NCBI RefSeq assembly: GCF_028476545.1
Contig: NW_026731674.1
Span: 1,363,501-1,427,500, forward strand
DNA: 64,000 nt
Source of the DNA: Physella acuta
Taxonomy: Eukaryota; Mollusca; Gastropoda; Physidae
Reading direction: 5' to 3'
Part shown: in pieces, positions 24,301 to 39,300 of the stretch
Numbering within the stretch: the stretch's first letter is position 1
Layout: every line of letters starts with the position of its first letter
Notes under the pieces: model-generated
Seen by the model: only the letters and a program-made list of their open reading frames with translations
Told to the model about the DNA's origin: nothing
Databases searched by the model: none
Made by a program: the position numbers and the translations under genes

Positions 24301-27300
24301 GTCAGATGAGACTTTGGACAGGTTTTAGGGAGATTTGTGAGATGAGACTAAAATGTTTGGACAGGTTTTAGGGAGATTTGTCAGATGAGACTTAAATGTT
24401 TGGACAGGTTTTAGGGAGATTTGTCAGATGAGACTTGGAGAGGTTTTAGGGAGATTTGTCAGATGAGACTTAAATGTTTGGACAGGTTTTAGGGAGATTT
24501 GTCAGATGAGACTTAAATGTTTGGACAGGTTTTAGGGAGATTTGTCAGATGAGACTTGGAGAGGTTTTAGGGAGATTTGTCAGATGAGACTTAAATGTTT
24601 GGACAGGTTTTAGGGAGATTTGTGAGATGAGACTAAAATGTTTGGACAGGTTTTAGGGAGATTTGTCAGATGAGACTTAAATGTTTGGACAGGTTTTAGG
24701 GAGATTTGTCAGATGAGACTTGGAGAGGTTTTAGGGAGATTTGTCAGATGAGACTTAAATGTTTGGACAGGTTTTAGGGAGATTTGTCAGATGAGACTTA
24801 AATGTTTGGACAGGTTTTAGGGAGATTTGTCAGATGAGACTAAAATGTTTGTACAGGTTTTAGGGAGATTTGTCAGATGAGACTTAAATGTTTGGACAGG
24901 TTTTAGGGAGATTTGTCAGATGAGACTTGGAGAGGTTTTAGGGAGATTTGTCAGATGAGACTTGAATGTTTGGACAGGTTTTAGGGAGATTTGTCAGATG
25001 AGACTAAAATGTTTGTACAGGTTTTAGGGAGATTTGTCAGATGAGACTTAAATGTTTGCACAGGTTTTAGGGAGATTTGTCAGATGAGACTTAAATGTTT
25101 GGACAGGTTTTAGGGAGATTTGTCAGATGAGACTTGGAGAGGTTTTAGGGAGATTTGTCAGATGAGACTTAAATGTTTGGACAGGTTTTAGGGAGATTTG
25201 TCAGATGATACTTAAATGTTTGGACAGGTTTTAGGAAGATTTGTCAGATGAGACTTGGAGAGCTTTTAGGGAGATTTGTCAGATGAGACTTAAATGTTTG
25301 GACAGGTTTTAGGGAGATTTGTCAGATGAGACTTGGAGAGGTTTTAGGGAGATTAGTCAGATGAGACTTAAATGTTTGGACAGGTTTTATGGAGATTTGT
25401 CAGATGAGACTTTGGACAGGTTTTAGGGAGATTTGTGAGATGAGACTAAAATGTTTGGACAGGTTTTAGGGAGATTTGTCAGATGAGACTTAAATGTTTG
25501 GACAGGTTTTAGGGAGATTTGTCAGATGAGACTTGGAGAGGTTTTAGGGAGATTTGTCAGATGAGACTTAAATGTTTGGACAGGTTTTAGGGAGATTTGT
25601 CAGATGAGACTTAAATGTTTGGACAGGTTTTAGGGAGATTTGTCAGATGAGACTTGGAGAGGTTTTAGGGAGATTTGTCAGATGAGACTTAAATGTTTGG
25701 ACAGGTTTTAGGGAGATTTGTCAGATGAGACTTAAATGTTTGGACAGGTTTTAGGGAGATTTGTCAGATGAGACTTGGAGAGGTTTTAGGGAGATTAGTC
25801 AGATGAGACTTAAATGTTTGGACAGGTTTTAGGGAGATTTGTGAGATGAGACTAAAATGTTTGGACAGGTTTTAGGGAGATTTGTCAGATGAGACTTAAA
25901 TGTTTGGACAGGTTTTAGGGAGATTTGTCAGATGAGACTTGGAGAGGTTTTAGGGAGATTTGTCAGATGAGACTTAAATGTTTGGACAGGTTTTAGGGAG
26001 ATTTGTCAGATGAGACTTAAATGTTTGGACAGGTTTTAGGGAGATTTGTCAGATGAGACTTGGAGAGGTTTTAGGGAGATTTGTGAGATGAGACTAAAAT
26101 GTTTGGACAGGTTTTAGGGAGATTTGTCAGATGAGACTAAAATGTTTGTACAGGTTTTAGGGAGATTCGTCAGATGAGACTTAAATGTTTGGACAGGTTT
26201 TAGGGAGATTTGTCAGATGAGACTTGGAGAGGTTTTAGGGAGATTTGTCAGATGAGACTTGAATGTTTGGACAGGTTTTAGGGAGATTTGTCAGATGAGA
26301 CTTAAATGTTTGGACAGGTTTTAGGGAGATTTGTCAGATGAGACTTAAATGTTTGCACAGGTTTTAGGGAGATTTGTCAGATGAGACTTAAATGTTTGGA
26401 CAGGTTTTAGGGAGATTTGTCAGATGAGACTTGGAGAGGTTTTAGGGAGATTAGTCAGATGAGACTTGAATGTTTGGACAGGTTTTAGGGAGATTTGTCA
26501 GATGAGACTTAAATGTTTGGACAGGTTTTAGGGAGATTAGTCAGATGAGACTTGGAGAGGTTTTAGGGAGATTTGTCAGATGAGACTTAAATGTTTGGAC
26601 AGGTTTTAGGGAGATTTGTCAGATGAGACTTGGAGAGGTTTTAGGGAGATTAGTCAGATGAGACTTGAATGTTTGGACAGGTTTTAGGGAGATTTGTCAG
26701 ATGAGACTTAAATGTTTGGACAGGTTTTAGGGAGATTTGTCAGATGAGACTTGGAGAGGTTTTAGGGAGATTTGTCAGATGAGACTTAAATGTTTGCACA
26801 GGTTTTAGGGAGATTTGTCAGATGAGACTTAAATGTTTGGACAGGTTTTAGGGAGATTTGTCAGATGAGACTTAAATGTTTGGACAGGTTTTAGGGAGAT
26901 TTGTCAGATGAGACTTAAATGTTTGGACAGGTTTTAGGGAGATTTGACAGATGAGACTTAAATGTTTGGACAGGTTTTAGGGAGATTTGTCAGATGAGAC
27001 TTGGAGAGGTTTTAGGGAGATTTGTCAGATGAGACTTAAATGTTTGGACAGGTTTTAGGGAGATTTGTCAGATGAGACTTGGAGAGGTTTTAGGGAGATT
27101 TGTCAGATGAGACTTAAATGTTTGTACAGGTTTTAGGGAGATTTGTCAGATGAGACTTAAATGTTTGCACAGGTTTTAGGGAGATTTGTCAGATGAGACT
27201 TAAATGTTTGGACAGGTTTTAGGGAGATTTGTCAGATGAGACTTGGAGAGGTTTTAGGGAGATTAGTCAGATGAGACTTGAATGTTTGGACAGGTTTTAG

Positions 27301-30300
27301 GGAGATTTGTCAGATGAGACTTAAATGTTTGGACAGGTTTTAGGGAGATTTGTCAGATGAGACTTGGAGAGGTTTTAGGGAGATTTGTCAGATGAGACTT
27401 AAATGTTTGGACAGGTTTTAGGGAGATTTGTCAGATGAGACTTGGAGAGGTTTTAGGGAGATTAGTCAGATGAGACTTGAATGTTTGGACAGGTTTTAGG
27501 GAGATTTGTCAGATGAGACTTAAATGTTTGGACAGGTTTTAGGGAGATTTGTCAGATGAGACTTGGAGAGGTTTTAGGGAGATTTGTCAGATGAGACTTA
27601 AATGTTTGGACAGGTTTTAGGGAGATTTGTCAGATGAGACTTGGAGAGGTTTTAGGGAGATTAGTCTGATGAGACTTAAATGTTTGGACAGGTTTTAGGG
27701 AGATTTGTCAGATGAGACTTGGAGAGGTTTTAGGGAGATTTGTGAGATGAGACTAAAATGTTTGGACAGGTTTTAGGGAGATTTGTCAGATGAGACTTAA
27801 ATGTTTGGACAGGTTTTAGGGAGATTTGTCAGATGAGACTTAAATGTTTGGACAGGTTTTAGGGAGATTTGTCAGATGAGACTTGGAGAGGTTTTAGGGA
27901 GATTTGTCAGATGAGACTTGAATGTTTGGACAGGTTTTAGGGAGATTTGTCAGATGAGACTAAAATGTTTGTACAGGTTTTAGGGAGATTTGTCAGATGA
28001 GACTTAAATGTTTGGACAGGTTTTAGGGAGATTTGTCAGATGAGACTTAAATGTTTGCACAGGTTTTAGGGAGATTTGTCAGATGAGACTTAAATGTTTG
28101 GACAGGTTTTAGGGAGATTTGTCAGATGAGACTTGGAGAGGTTTTAGGGAGATTAGTCAGATGAGACTTGAATGTTTGGACAGGTTTTAGGGAGATTTGT
28201 CAGATGAGACTTAAATGTTTGGACAGGTTTTAGGGAGATTAGTCAGATGAGACTTGGAGAGGTTTTAGGGAGATTTGTCAGATGAGACTTAAATGTTTGG
28301 ACAGGTTTTAGGGAGATTTGTCAGATGAGACTTGGAGAGGTTTTAGGGAGATTAGTCAGATGAGACTTGAATGTTTGGACAGGTTTTAGGGAGATTTGTC
28401 AGATGAGACTTAAATGTTTGGACAGGTTTTAGGGAGATTAGTCAGATGAGACTTGGAGAGGTTTTAGGGAGATTTGTCAGAAGAGACTTAAATGTTTGGA
28501 CAGGTTTTAGGGAGATTTGTCAGATGAGACTTGGAGAGGTTTTAGGGAGATTTGTCAGAAGAGACTTAAATGTTTGGACAGGTTTTAGGGAGATTAGTCA
28601 GATGAGACTTAAATGTTTGGACAGGTTTTAGGGAGATTTGTGAGATGAGACTAAAATGTTTGGACAGGTTTTAGGGAGATTTGTCAGATGAGACTTGGAG
28701 AGGTTTTAGGGAGATTAGTCAGATGAGACTTGAATGTTTGGACAGGTTTTAGGGAGATTTGTCAGATGAGACTTAAATGTTTGGACAGGTTTTAGGGAGA
28801 TTTGTCAGATGAGACTTGGAGAGGTTTTAGGGAGATTTGTCAGATGAGACTTAAATGTTTGGACAGGTTTTAGGGAGATTTGTCAGATGATACTTAAATG
28901 TTTGGACAGGTTTTAGGGAGATTTGTCAGATGAGACTTGGAGAGCTTTTAGAGAGATTTGTCAGATGAGACTTAAATGTTTGGACAGGTTTTAGGGAGAT
29001 TTGTCAGATGAGACTTGGAGAGGTTTTAGGGAGATTAGTCTGATGAGACTTAAATGTTTGGACAGGTTTTAGGGAGATTTGTCAGATGAGACTTTGGACA
29101 GGTTTTAGGGAGATTTGTCAGATGAGACTTAAATGTTTGGACAGGTTTTAGGGAGATTTGTCAGATGAGACTTAAATGTTTGGACAGGTTTTAGGGAGAT
29201 TTGTCAGATGAGACTTGGAGAGGTTTTAGGGAGATTTGTCAGATGAGACTTAAATGTTTGGACAGGTTTTAGGGAGATTTGTCAGATGAGACTTAAATGT
29301 TTGGACAGGTTTTAGGGAGATTTGTCAGATGAGACTTGGAGAGGTTTTAGGGAGATTTGTGAGATGAGATTAAAATGTTTGGACAGGTTTTAGGGAGATT
29401 TGTCAGATGAGACTAAAATGTTTGTACAGGTTTTAGGGAGATTTGTCAGATGAGACTTAAATGTTTGGACAGGTTTTAGGGAGATTTGTCAGATGAGACT
29501 TGGAGAGGTTTTAGGGAGATTTGTCAGATGAGACTTGAATGTTTGGACAGGTTTTAGGGAGATTTGTCAGATGAGACTAAAATGTTTGTACAGGTTTTAG
29601 GGAGATTTGTCAGATGAGACTTAAATGTTTGCACAGGTTTTAGGGAGATTTGTCAGATGAGACTTAAATGTTTGGACAGGTTTTAGGGAGATTTGTCAGA
29701 TGAGACTTGGAGAGGTTTTAGGGAGATTAGTCAGATGAGACTTAAATGTTTGGACAGGTTTTAGGGAGATTTGTCAGATGATACTTAAATGTTTGGACAG
29801 GTTTTAGGAAGATTTGTCAGATGAGACTTGGAGAGCTTTTAGGGAGATTTGTCAGATGAGACTTAAATGTTTGGACAGGTTTTAGGGAGATTTGTCAGAT
29901 GAGACTTGGAGAGGTTTTAGGGAGATTAGTCAGATGAGACTTAAATGTTTGGACAGGTTTTAGGGAGATTTGTCAGATGAGACTTTGGACAGGTTTTAGG
30001 GAGATTTGTGAGATGAGACTAAAATGTTTGGACAGGTTTTAGGGAGATTTGTCAGATGAGACTTAAATGTTTGGACAGGTTTTAGGGAGATTTGTCAGAT
30101 GAGACTTGGAGAGGTTTTAGGGAGATTTGTCAGATGAGACTTAAATGTTTGGACAGGTTTTAGGGAGATTTGTCAGATGAGACTTAAATGTTTGGACAGG
30201 TTTTAGGGAGATTTGTCAGATGAGACTTGGAGAGGTTTTAGGGAGATTTGTCAGATGAGACTTAAATGTTTGGACAGGTTTTAGGGAGATTTGTGAGATG

Positions 30301-33300
30301 AGACTAAAATGTTTGGACAGGTTTTAGGGAGATTTGTCAGATGAGACTTAAATGTTTGGACAGGTTTTAGGGAGATTTGTCAGATGAGACTTGGAGAGGT
30401 TTTAGGGAGATTTGTCAGATGAGACTTAAATGTTTGGACAGGTTTTAGGGAGATTTGTCAGATGAGACTTAAATGTTTGGACAGGTTTTAGGGAGATTTG
30501 TCAGATGAGACTTGGAGAGGTTTTAGGGAGATTTGTGAGATGAGACTAAAATGTTTGGACAGGTTTTAGGGAGATTTGTCAGATGAGACTAAAATGTTTG
30601 TACAGGTTTTAGGGAGATTTGTCAGATGAGACTTAAATGTTTGGACAGGTTTTAGGGAGATTTGTCAGATGAGACTTGGAGAGGTTTTAGGGAGATTTGT
30701 CGGATGAGACTTGAATGTTTGGACAGGTTTTAGGGAGATTTGTCAGATGAGACTAAAATGTTTGTACAGGTTTTAGGGAGATTTGTCAGATGAGACTTAA
30801 ATGTTTGGACAGGTTTTAGGGAGATTTGTCAGATGAGACTTAAATGTTTGCACAGGTTTTAGGGAGATTTGTCAGATGAGACTTAAATGTTTGGACAGGT
30901 TTTAGGGAGATTTGTCAGATGAGACTTGGAGAGGTTTTAGGGAGATTTGTCAGATGAGACTTAAATGTTTGGACAGGTTTTAGGGAGATTTGTGAGATGA
31001 GACTAAAATGTTTGGACAGGTTTTAGGGAGATTTGTCAGATGAGACTTGAATGTTTGGACAGGTTTTAGGGAGATTTGTCAGATGAGACTTAAATGTTTG
31101 GACAGGTTTTAGGGAGATTTGTCAGATGAGACTTGGAGAGGTTTTAGGGAGATTTGTCAGATGAGACTTAAATGTTTGGACAGGTTTTAGGGAGATTTGT
31201 CAGATGATACTTAAATGTTTGGACAGGTTTTAGGGAGATTTGTCAGATGAGACTTGGAGAGCTTTTAGAGAGATTTGTCAGATGAGACTTAAATGTTTGG
31301 ACAGGTTTTAGGGAGATTTGTCAGATGAGACTTGGAGAGGTTTTAGGGAGATTAGTCTGATGAGACTTAAATGTTTGGACAGGTTTTAGGGAGATTTGTC
31401 AGATGAGACTTTGGACAGGTTTTAGGGAGATTTGTCAGATGAGACTTAAATGTTTGGACAGGTTTTAGGGAGATTTGTCAGATGAGACTTAAATGTTTGG
31501 ACAGGTTTTAGGGAGATTTGTCAGATGAGACTTGGAGAGGTTTTAGGGAGATTTGTCAGATGAGACTTAAATGTTTGGACAGGTTTTAGGGAGATTTGTC
31601 AGATGAGACTTAAATGTTTGGACAGGTTTTATGGAGATTTGTCAGATGAGACTTAAATGTTTGGACAGGTTTTAGGGAGATTTGTCAGATGAGACTTGGA
31701 GAGGTTTTAGGGAGATTTGTCAGATGAGACTTAAATGTTTGGACAGGTTTTAGGGAGATTTGTCAGATGAGACTTAAATGTTTGGACAGGTTTTAGGGAG
31801 ATTTGTCAGATGAGACTTGGAGAGGTTTTAGGGAGATTTGTGAGATGAGACTAAAATGTTTGGACAGGTTTTAGGGAGATTTGTCAGATGAGACTAAAAT
31901 GTTTGTACAGGTTTTAGGGAGATTTGTCAGATGAGACTTAAATGTTTGGACAGGTTTTAGGGAGATTTGTCAGATGAGACTTGGAGAGGTTTTAGGGAGA
32001 TTTGTCAGATGAGACTTGAATGTTTGGACAGGTTTTAGGGAGATTTGTCAGATGAGACTAAAATGTTTGTACAGGTTTTAGGGAGATTTGTCAGATGAGA
32101 CTTAAATGTTTGGACAGGTTTTAGGGAGATTTGTCAGATGAGACTTAAATGTTTGCACAGGTTTTAGGGAGATTTGTCAGATGAGACTTAAATGTTTGGA
32201 CAGGTTTTAGGGAGATTTGTCAGATGAGACTTGGAGAGGTTTTAGGGAGATTAGTCAGATGAGACTTGAATGTTTGGACAGGTTTTAGGGAGATTTGTCA
32301 GATGAGACTTAAATGTTTGGACAGGTTTTAGGGAGATTAGTCAGATGAGACTTGGAGAGGTTTTAGGGAGATTTGTCAGATGAGACTTAAATGTTTGGAC
32401 AGGTTTTAGGGAGATTTGTCAGATGAGACTTGGAGAGGTTTTAGGGAGATTAGTCAGATGAGACTTGAATGTTTGGACAGGTTTTAGGGAGATTTGTCAG
32501 ATGAGACTTAAATGTTTGGACAGGTTTTAGGGAGATTTGTCAGATGAGACTTGGAGAGGTTTTAGGGAGATTTGTCAGATGAGACTTAAATGTTTGGACA
32601 GGTTTTAGGGAGATTTGTCAGATGAGACTTGGAGAGGTTTTAGGGAGATTAGTCAGATGAGACTTGAATGTTTGGACAGGTTTTAGGGAGATTTGTCAGA
32701 TGAGACTTAAATGTTTGGACAGGTTTTAGGGAGATTAGTCAGATGAGACTTGGAGAGGTTTTAGGGAGATTTGTCAGATGTGACTTAAATGTTTGGACAG
32801 GTTTTAGGGAGATTTGTCAGATGAGACTTGGAGAGGTTTTAGGGAGATTAGTCAGATGAGACTTGAATGTTTGGACAGGTTTTAGGGAGATTTGTCAGAT
32901 GAGACTTAAATGTTTGGACAGGTTTTAGGGAGATTAGTCAGATGAGACTTGGAGAGGTTTTAGGGAGATTTGTCAGATGAGACTTAAATGTTTGGACAGG
33001 TTTTAGGGAGATTTGTCAGATGAGACTTGGAGAGGTTTTAGGGAGATTAGTCTGATGAGACTTAAATGTTTGGACAGGTTTTAGGGAGATTTGTGAGATG
33101 AGACTTAAATGTTTGCACAGGTTTTAGGGAGATTTGTCAGATGAGACTTAAATGTTTGGACAGGTTTTAGGGAGATTTGTCAGATGAGACTTGGAGAGGT
33201 TTTAGGGAGATTAGTCAGATGAGACTTGAATGTTTGGACAGGTTTTAGGGAGATTTGTCAGATGAGACTTAAATGTTTGGACAGGTTTTAGGGAGATTAG

Positions 33301-36300
33301 TCAGATGAGACTTGGAGAGGTTTTAGGGAGATTTGTCAGATGAGACTTAAATGTTTGGACAGGTTTTAGGGAGATTTGTCAGATGAGACTTAAATGTTTG
33401 GACAGGTTTTAGGGAGATTTGTCAGATGAGACTTGGAGAGGTTTTAGGGAGATTTGTCAGATGAGACTTAAATGTTTGCACAGGTTTTAGGGAGATTAGT
33501 CAGATGAGACTTAAATGTTTGGACAGGTTTTAGGGAGATTTGTCAGATGAGACTTAAATGTTTGGACAGGTTTTAGGGAGATTTGTCAGATGAGACTTGG
33601 AGAGGTTTTAGGGAGATTTGTCAGATGAGACTTAAATGTTTGTACAGGTTTTAGGGAGATTTGTCAGATGAGACTTAAATGTTTGGACAGGTTTTAGGGA
33701 GATTTGTCAGATGAGACTTGGAGAGGTTTTAGGGAGATTTGTCAGATGAGACTTAAATGTTTGGACAGGTTTTAGGGAGATTTGTCAGATGAGACTTGGA
33801 CAGGTTTTAGGGAGATTTGTCAGATGAGACTTAAATGTTTGGATAGGTTTTAGGGAGATTTGTCAGATGAGACTTGGAGAGGTTTTAGGGAGATTTGTCA
33901 GATGAGACTTAAATGTTTGCACAGGTTTTAGGGAGATTTGTCAGATGAGACTTAAATGTTTGGACAGGTTTTAGGGAGATTTGTCAGATGAGACTTGGAG
34001 AGGTTTTAGGGAGATTTGTCAGATGAGACTTAAATGTTTGGACAGGTTTTAGGGAGATTTGTCAGATGAGACTTGGAGAGGTTTTAGGGAGATTTGTCAG
34101 ATGAGACTTAAATGTTTGGACAGGTTTTAGGGAGATTTGTCAGATGAGACTAAAATGTTTGGACAGGTTTTAGGGAGATTTGTCAGATGAGACTTGGAGA
34201 GGTTTTAGGGAGATTAGTCAGATGAGACTTGAATGTTTGGACAGGTTTTAGGGAGATTTGTCAGATGAGACTTAAATGTTTGGACAGGTTTTAGGGAGAT
34301 TTGTCAGATGAGACTTAAATGTTTGGACAGGTTTTAGGGAGATTTGTCAGATGAGACTTGGAGAGGTTTTAGGGAGATTTGTCAGATGAGACTTAAATGT
34401 TTGGACAGGTTTTAGGGAGATTTGTCAGATGAGACTTAAATGTTTGGACAGGTTTTAGGGAGATTTGTCAGATGAGACTTAAATGTTTGGACAGGTTTTA
34501 GGGAGATTTGTCAGATGAGACTTGGAGAGGTTTTAGGGAGATTTGTCAGATGAGACTTAAATGTTTGGACAGGTTTTAGGGAGATTTGTCAGATGAGACT
34601 TAAATGTTTGGACAGGTTTTAGGGAGATTTGTCAGATGAGACTTAAATGTTTGGACAGGTTTTAGGGAGATTTGTCAGATGAGACTTGGAGAGGTTTTAG
34701 GGAGATTAGTCAGATGAGACTTGAATGTTTGGACAGGTTTTAGGGAGATTTGTCAGATGAGACTTAAATGTTTGGACAGGTTTTAGGGAGATTTGTCAGA
34801 TGAGACTTGGAGAGGTTTTAGGGAGATTTGTCAGATGAGACTTAAATGTTTGGACAGGTTTTAGGGAGATTTGTCAGATGAGACTTGGAGAGGTTTTAGG
34901 GAGATTAGTCAGATGAGACTTGAATGTTTGGACAGGTTTTAGGGAGATTTGTCAGATGAGACTTAAATGTTTGGACAGGTTTTAGGGAGATTTGTCAGAT
35001 GAGACTTGGAGAGGTTTTAGGGAGATTTGTCAGATGAGACTTAAATGTTTGGACAGGTTTTAGGGAGATTTGTCAGATGAGACTTAAATGTTTGGACAGG
35101 TTTTAGGGAGATTTGTCAGATGAGACTTGGAGAGGTTTTAGGGAGATTTGTCAGATGAGACTTAAATGTTTGGACAGGTTTTAGGGAGATTTGTCAGATG
35201 AGACTTAAATGTTTGGACAGGTTTTAGGGAGATTTGTCAGATGAGACTTGGAGAGGTTTTAGGGAGATTAGTCAGATGAGACTTGAATGTTTGGACAGGT
35301 TTTAGGGAGATTTGTCAGATGAGACTTAAATGTTTGGACAGGTTTTAGGGAGATTTGTCAGATGAGACTTAAATGTTTGGACAGGTTTTAGGGAGATTTG
35401 TCAGATGAGACTTGGAGAGGTTTTAGGGAGATTTGTCAGATGAGACTTAAAGGTTTGGACAGGTTTTAGGGAGATTTGTCAGATGAGACTAAAATGTTTG
35501 TACAGGTTTTAGGGAGATTTGTCAGATGAGACTTAAATGTTTGGACAGGTTTTAGGGAGATTTGTCAGATGAGACTTGGAGAGGTTTTAGGGAGATTTGT
35601 CAGATGAGACTTGAATGTTTGGACAGGTTTTAGGGAGATTTGTCAGATGAGACTAAAATGTTTGTACAGGTTTTAGGGAGATTTGTCAGATGAGACTTAA
35701 ATGTTTGCACAGGTTTTAGGGAGATTTGTCAGATGAGACTTAAATGTTTGGACAGGTTTTAGGGAGATTTGTCAGATGAGACTTGGAGAGGTTTTAGGGA
35801 GATTTGTCAGATGAGACTTAAATGTTTGGACAGGTTTTAGGGAGATTTGTCAGATGATACTTAAATGTTTGGACAGGTTTTAGGAAGATTTGTCAGATGA
35901 GACTTGGAGAGCTTTTAGGGAGATTTGTCAGATGAGACTTAAATGTTTGGACAGGTTTTAGGGAGATTTGTCAGATGAGACTTGGAGAGGTTTTAGGGAG
36001 ATTAGTCAGATGAGACTTAAATGTTTGGACAGGTTTTAGGGAGATTTGTCAGATGAGACTTTGGACAGGTTTTAGGGAGATTTGTGAGATGAGACTAAAA
36101 TGTTTGGACAGGTTTTAGGGAGATTTGTCAGATGAGACTTAAATGTTTGGACAGGTTTTAGGGAGATTTGTCAGATGAGACTTGGAGAGGTTTTAGGGAG
36201 ATTTGTCAGATGAGACTTAAATGTTTGGACAGGTTTTAGGGAGATTTGTCAGATGAGACTTAAATGTTTGGACAGGTTTTAGGGAGATTTGTCAGATGAG

Positions 36301-39300
36301 ACTTGGAGAGGTTTTAGGGAGATTTGTCAGATGAGACTTAAATGTTTGGACAGGTTTTAGGGAGATTTGTCAGATGAGACTTGGAGAGGTTTTAGGGAGA
36401 TTTGTCAGATGAGACTTAAATGTTTGGACAGGTTTTAGGGAGATTTGTCAGATGAGACTTAAATGTTTGGACAGGTTTTAGGGAGATTTGTCAGATGAGA
36501 CTTGGAGAGGTTTTAGGGAGATTTGTCAGATGAGACTTAAATGTTTGGACAGGTTTTAGGGAGATTTGTGAGATGAGACTAAAATGTTTGGACAGGTTTT
36601 AGGGAGATTTGTCAGATGAGACTTAAATGTTTGGACAGGTTTTAGGGAGATTTGTCAGATGAGACTTGGAGAGGTTTTAGGGAGATTTGTCAGATGAGAC
36701 TTAAATGTTTGGACAGGTTTTAGGGAGATTTGTCAGATCAGACTTAAATGTTTTGACAGGTTTTAGGGAGATTTGTCAGATGAGACTTGGAGAGGTTTTA
36801 GGGAGATTTGTGAGATGAGACTAAAATGTTTGGACAGGTTTTAGGGAGATTTGTCAGATGAGACTAAAATGTTTGTACAGGTTTTAGGGAGATTTGTCAG
36901 ATGAGACTTAAATGTTTGGACAGGTTTTAGGGAGATTTGTCAGATGAGACTTGGAGAGGTTTTAGGGAGATTTGTCAGATGAGACTTGAATGTTTGGACA
37001 GGTTTTAGGGAGATTTGTCAGATGAGACTAAAATGTTTGTACAGGTTTTAGGGAGATTTGTCAGATGAGACTTAAATGTTTGGACAGGTTTTAGGGAGAT
37101 TTGTCAGATGAGACTTAAATGTTTGCACAGGTTTTAGGGAGATTTGTCAGATGAGACTTAAATGTTTGGACAGGTTTTAGGGAGATTTGTCAGATGAGAC
37201 TTGGAGAGGTTTTAGGGAGATTAGTCAGATGAGACTTGAATGTTTGGACAGGTTTTAGGGAGATTTGTCAGATGAGACTTAAATGTTTGGACAGGTTTTA
37301 GGGAGATTTGTCAGATGAGACTTAAATGTTTGGACAGGTTTTAGGGAGATTTGTCAGATGAGACTTGGAGAGGTTTTAGGGAGATTTGTCAGATGAGACT
37401 TAAATGTTTGGACAGGTTTTAGGGAGATTTGTCAGATGAGACTTAAATGTTTGGACAGGTTTTAGGGAGATTTGTCAGATGAGACTTAAATGTTTGGACA
37501 GGTTTTAGGGAGATTTGTCAGATGAGACTTGGAGAGGTTTTAGGGAGATTAGTCAGATGAGACTTGAATGTTTGGACAGGTTTTAGGGAGATTTGTCAGA
37601 TGAGACTTAAATGTTTGGACAGGTTTTAGGGAGATTTGTCAGATGAGACTTGGAGAGGTTTTAGGGAGATTTGTCAGATGAGACTTAAATGTTTGGACAG
37701 GTTTTAGGGAGATTTGTCAGATGAGACTTGGAGAGGTTTTAGGGAGATTAGTCAGATGAGACTTGAATGTTTGGACAGGTTTTAGGGAGATTTGTCAGAT
37801 GAGACTTAAATGTTTGGACAGGTTTTAGGGAGATTTGTCAGATGAGACTTGGAGAGGTTTTAGGGAGATTTGTCAGATGAGACTTAAATGTTTGGACAGG
37901 TTTTAGGGAGATTTGTCAGATGAGACTTAAATGTTTGGACAGGTTTTAGGGAGATTTGTCAGATGAGACTTGGAGAGGTTTTAGGGAGATTTGTCAGATG
38001 AGACTTAAATGTTTGGACAGGTTTTAGGGAGATTTGTCAGATGAGACTTAAATGTTTGGACAGGTTTTAGGGAGATTTGTCAGATGAGACTTGGAGAGGT
38101 TTTAGGGAGATTAGTCAGATGAGACTTGAATGTTTGGACAGGTTTTAGGGAGATTTGTCAGATGAGACTTAAATGTTTGGACAGGTTTTAGGGAGATTTG
38201 TCAGATGTGACTTAAATGTTTGGACAGGTTTTAGGGAGATTTGTCAGATGAGACTTGGAGAGGTTTTAGGGAGATTTGTCAGATGAGACTTAAATGTTTG
38301 GACAGGTTTTAGGGAGATTTGTCAGATGAGACTTGGAGAGGTTTTAGGGAGATTTGTCGGATGAGACTTGAATGTTTGGACAGGTTTTAGGGAGATTTGT
38401 CAGATGAGACTAAAATGTTTGTACAGGTTTTAGGGAGATTTGTCAGATGAGACTTAAATGTTTGGACAGGTTTTAGGGAGATTTGTCAGATGAGACTTAA
38501 ATGTTTGCACAGGTTTTAGGGAGATTTGTCAGATGAGACTTAAATGTTTGGACAGGTTTTAGGGAGATTTGTCAGATGAGACTTGGAGAGGTTTTAGGGA
38601 GATTTGTCAGATGAGACTTAAATGTTTGGACAGGTTTTAGGGAGATTTGTGAGATGAGACTAAAATGTTTGTACAGGTTTTAGGGAGATTTGTCAGATGA
38701 GACTTAAATGTTTGGACAGGTTTTAGGGAGATTTGTCAGATGAGACTTAAATGTTTGGACAGGTTTTAGGGAGATTTGTCAGATGAGACTTGGAGAGGTT
38801 TTAGGGAGATTTGTCAGATGAGACTTAAATGTTTGGACAGGTTTTAGGGAGATTTGTCAGATGATACTTAAATGTTTGGACAGGTTTTAGGAAGATTTGT
38901 CAGATGAGACTTGGAGAGCTTTTAGGGAGATTTGTCAGATGAGACTTAAATGTTTGGACAGGTTTTAGGGAGATTTGTCAGATGAGACTTGGAGAGGTTT
39001 TAGGGAGATTAGTCAGATGAGACTTAAATGTTTGGACAGGTTTTAGGGAGATTTGTCAGATGAGACTTGGAGAGGTTTTAGGGAGACTAGTCAGATGAGA
39101 CTTGAATGTTTGGACAGGTTTTAGGGAGATTTGTCAGATGAGACTTAAATGTTTGGACAGGTTTTAGGGAGATTTGTCAGATGAGACTTGGAGAGGTTTT
39201 AGGGAGATTTGTCAGATGAGACTTAAATGTTTGGACAGGTTTTAGGGAGATTTGTCAGATGAGACTTAAATGTTTGGACAGGTTTTAGGGAGATTTGTCA

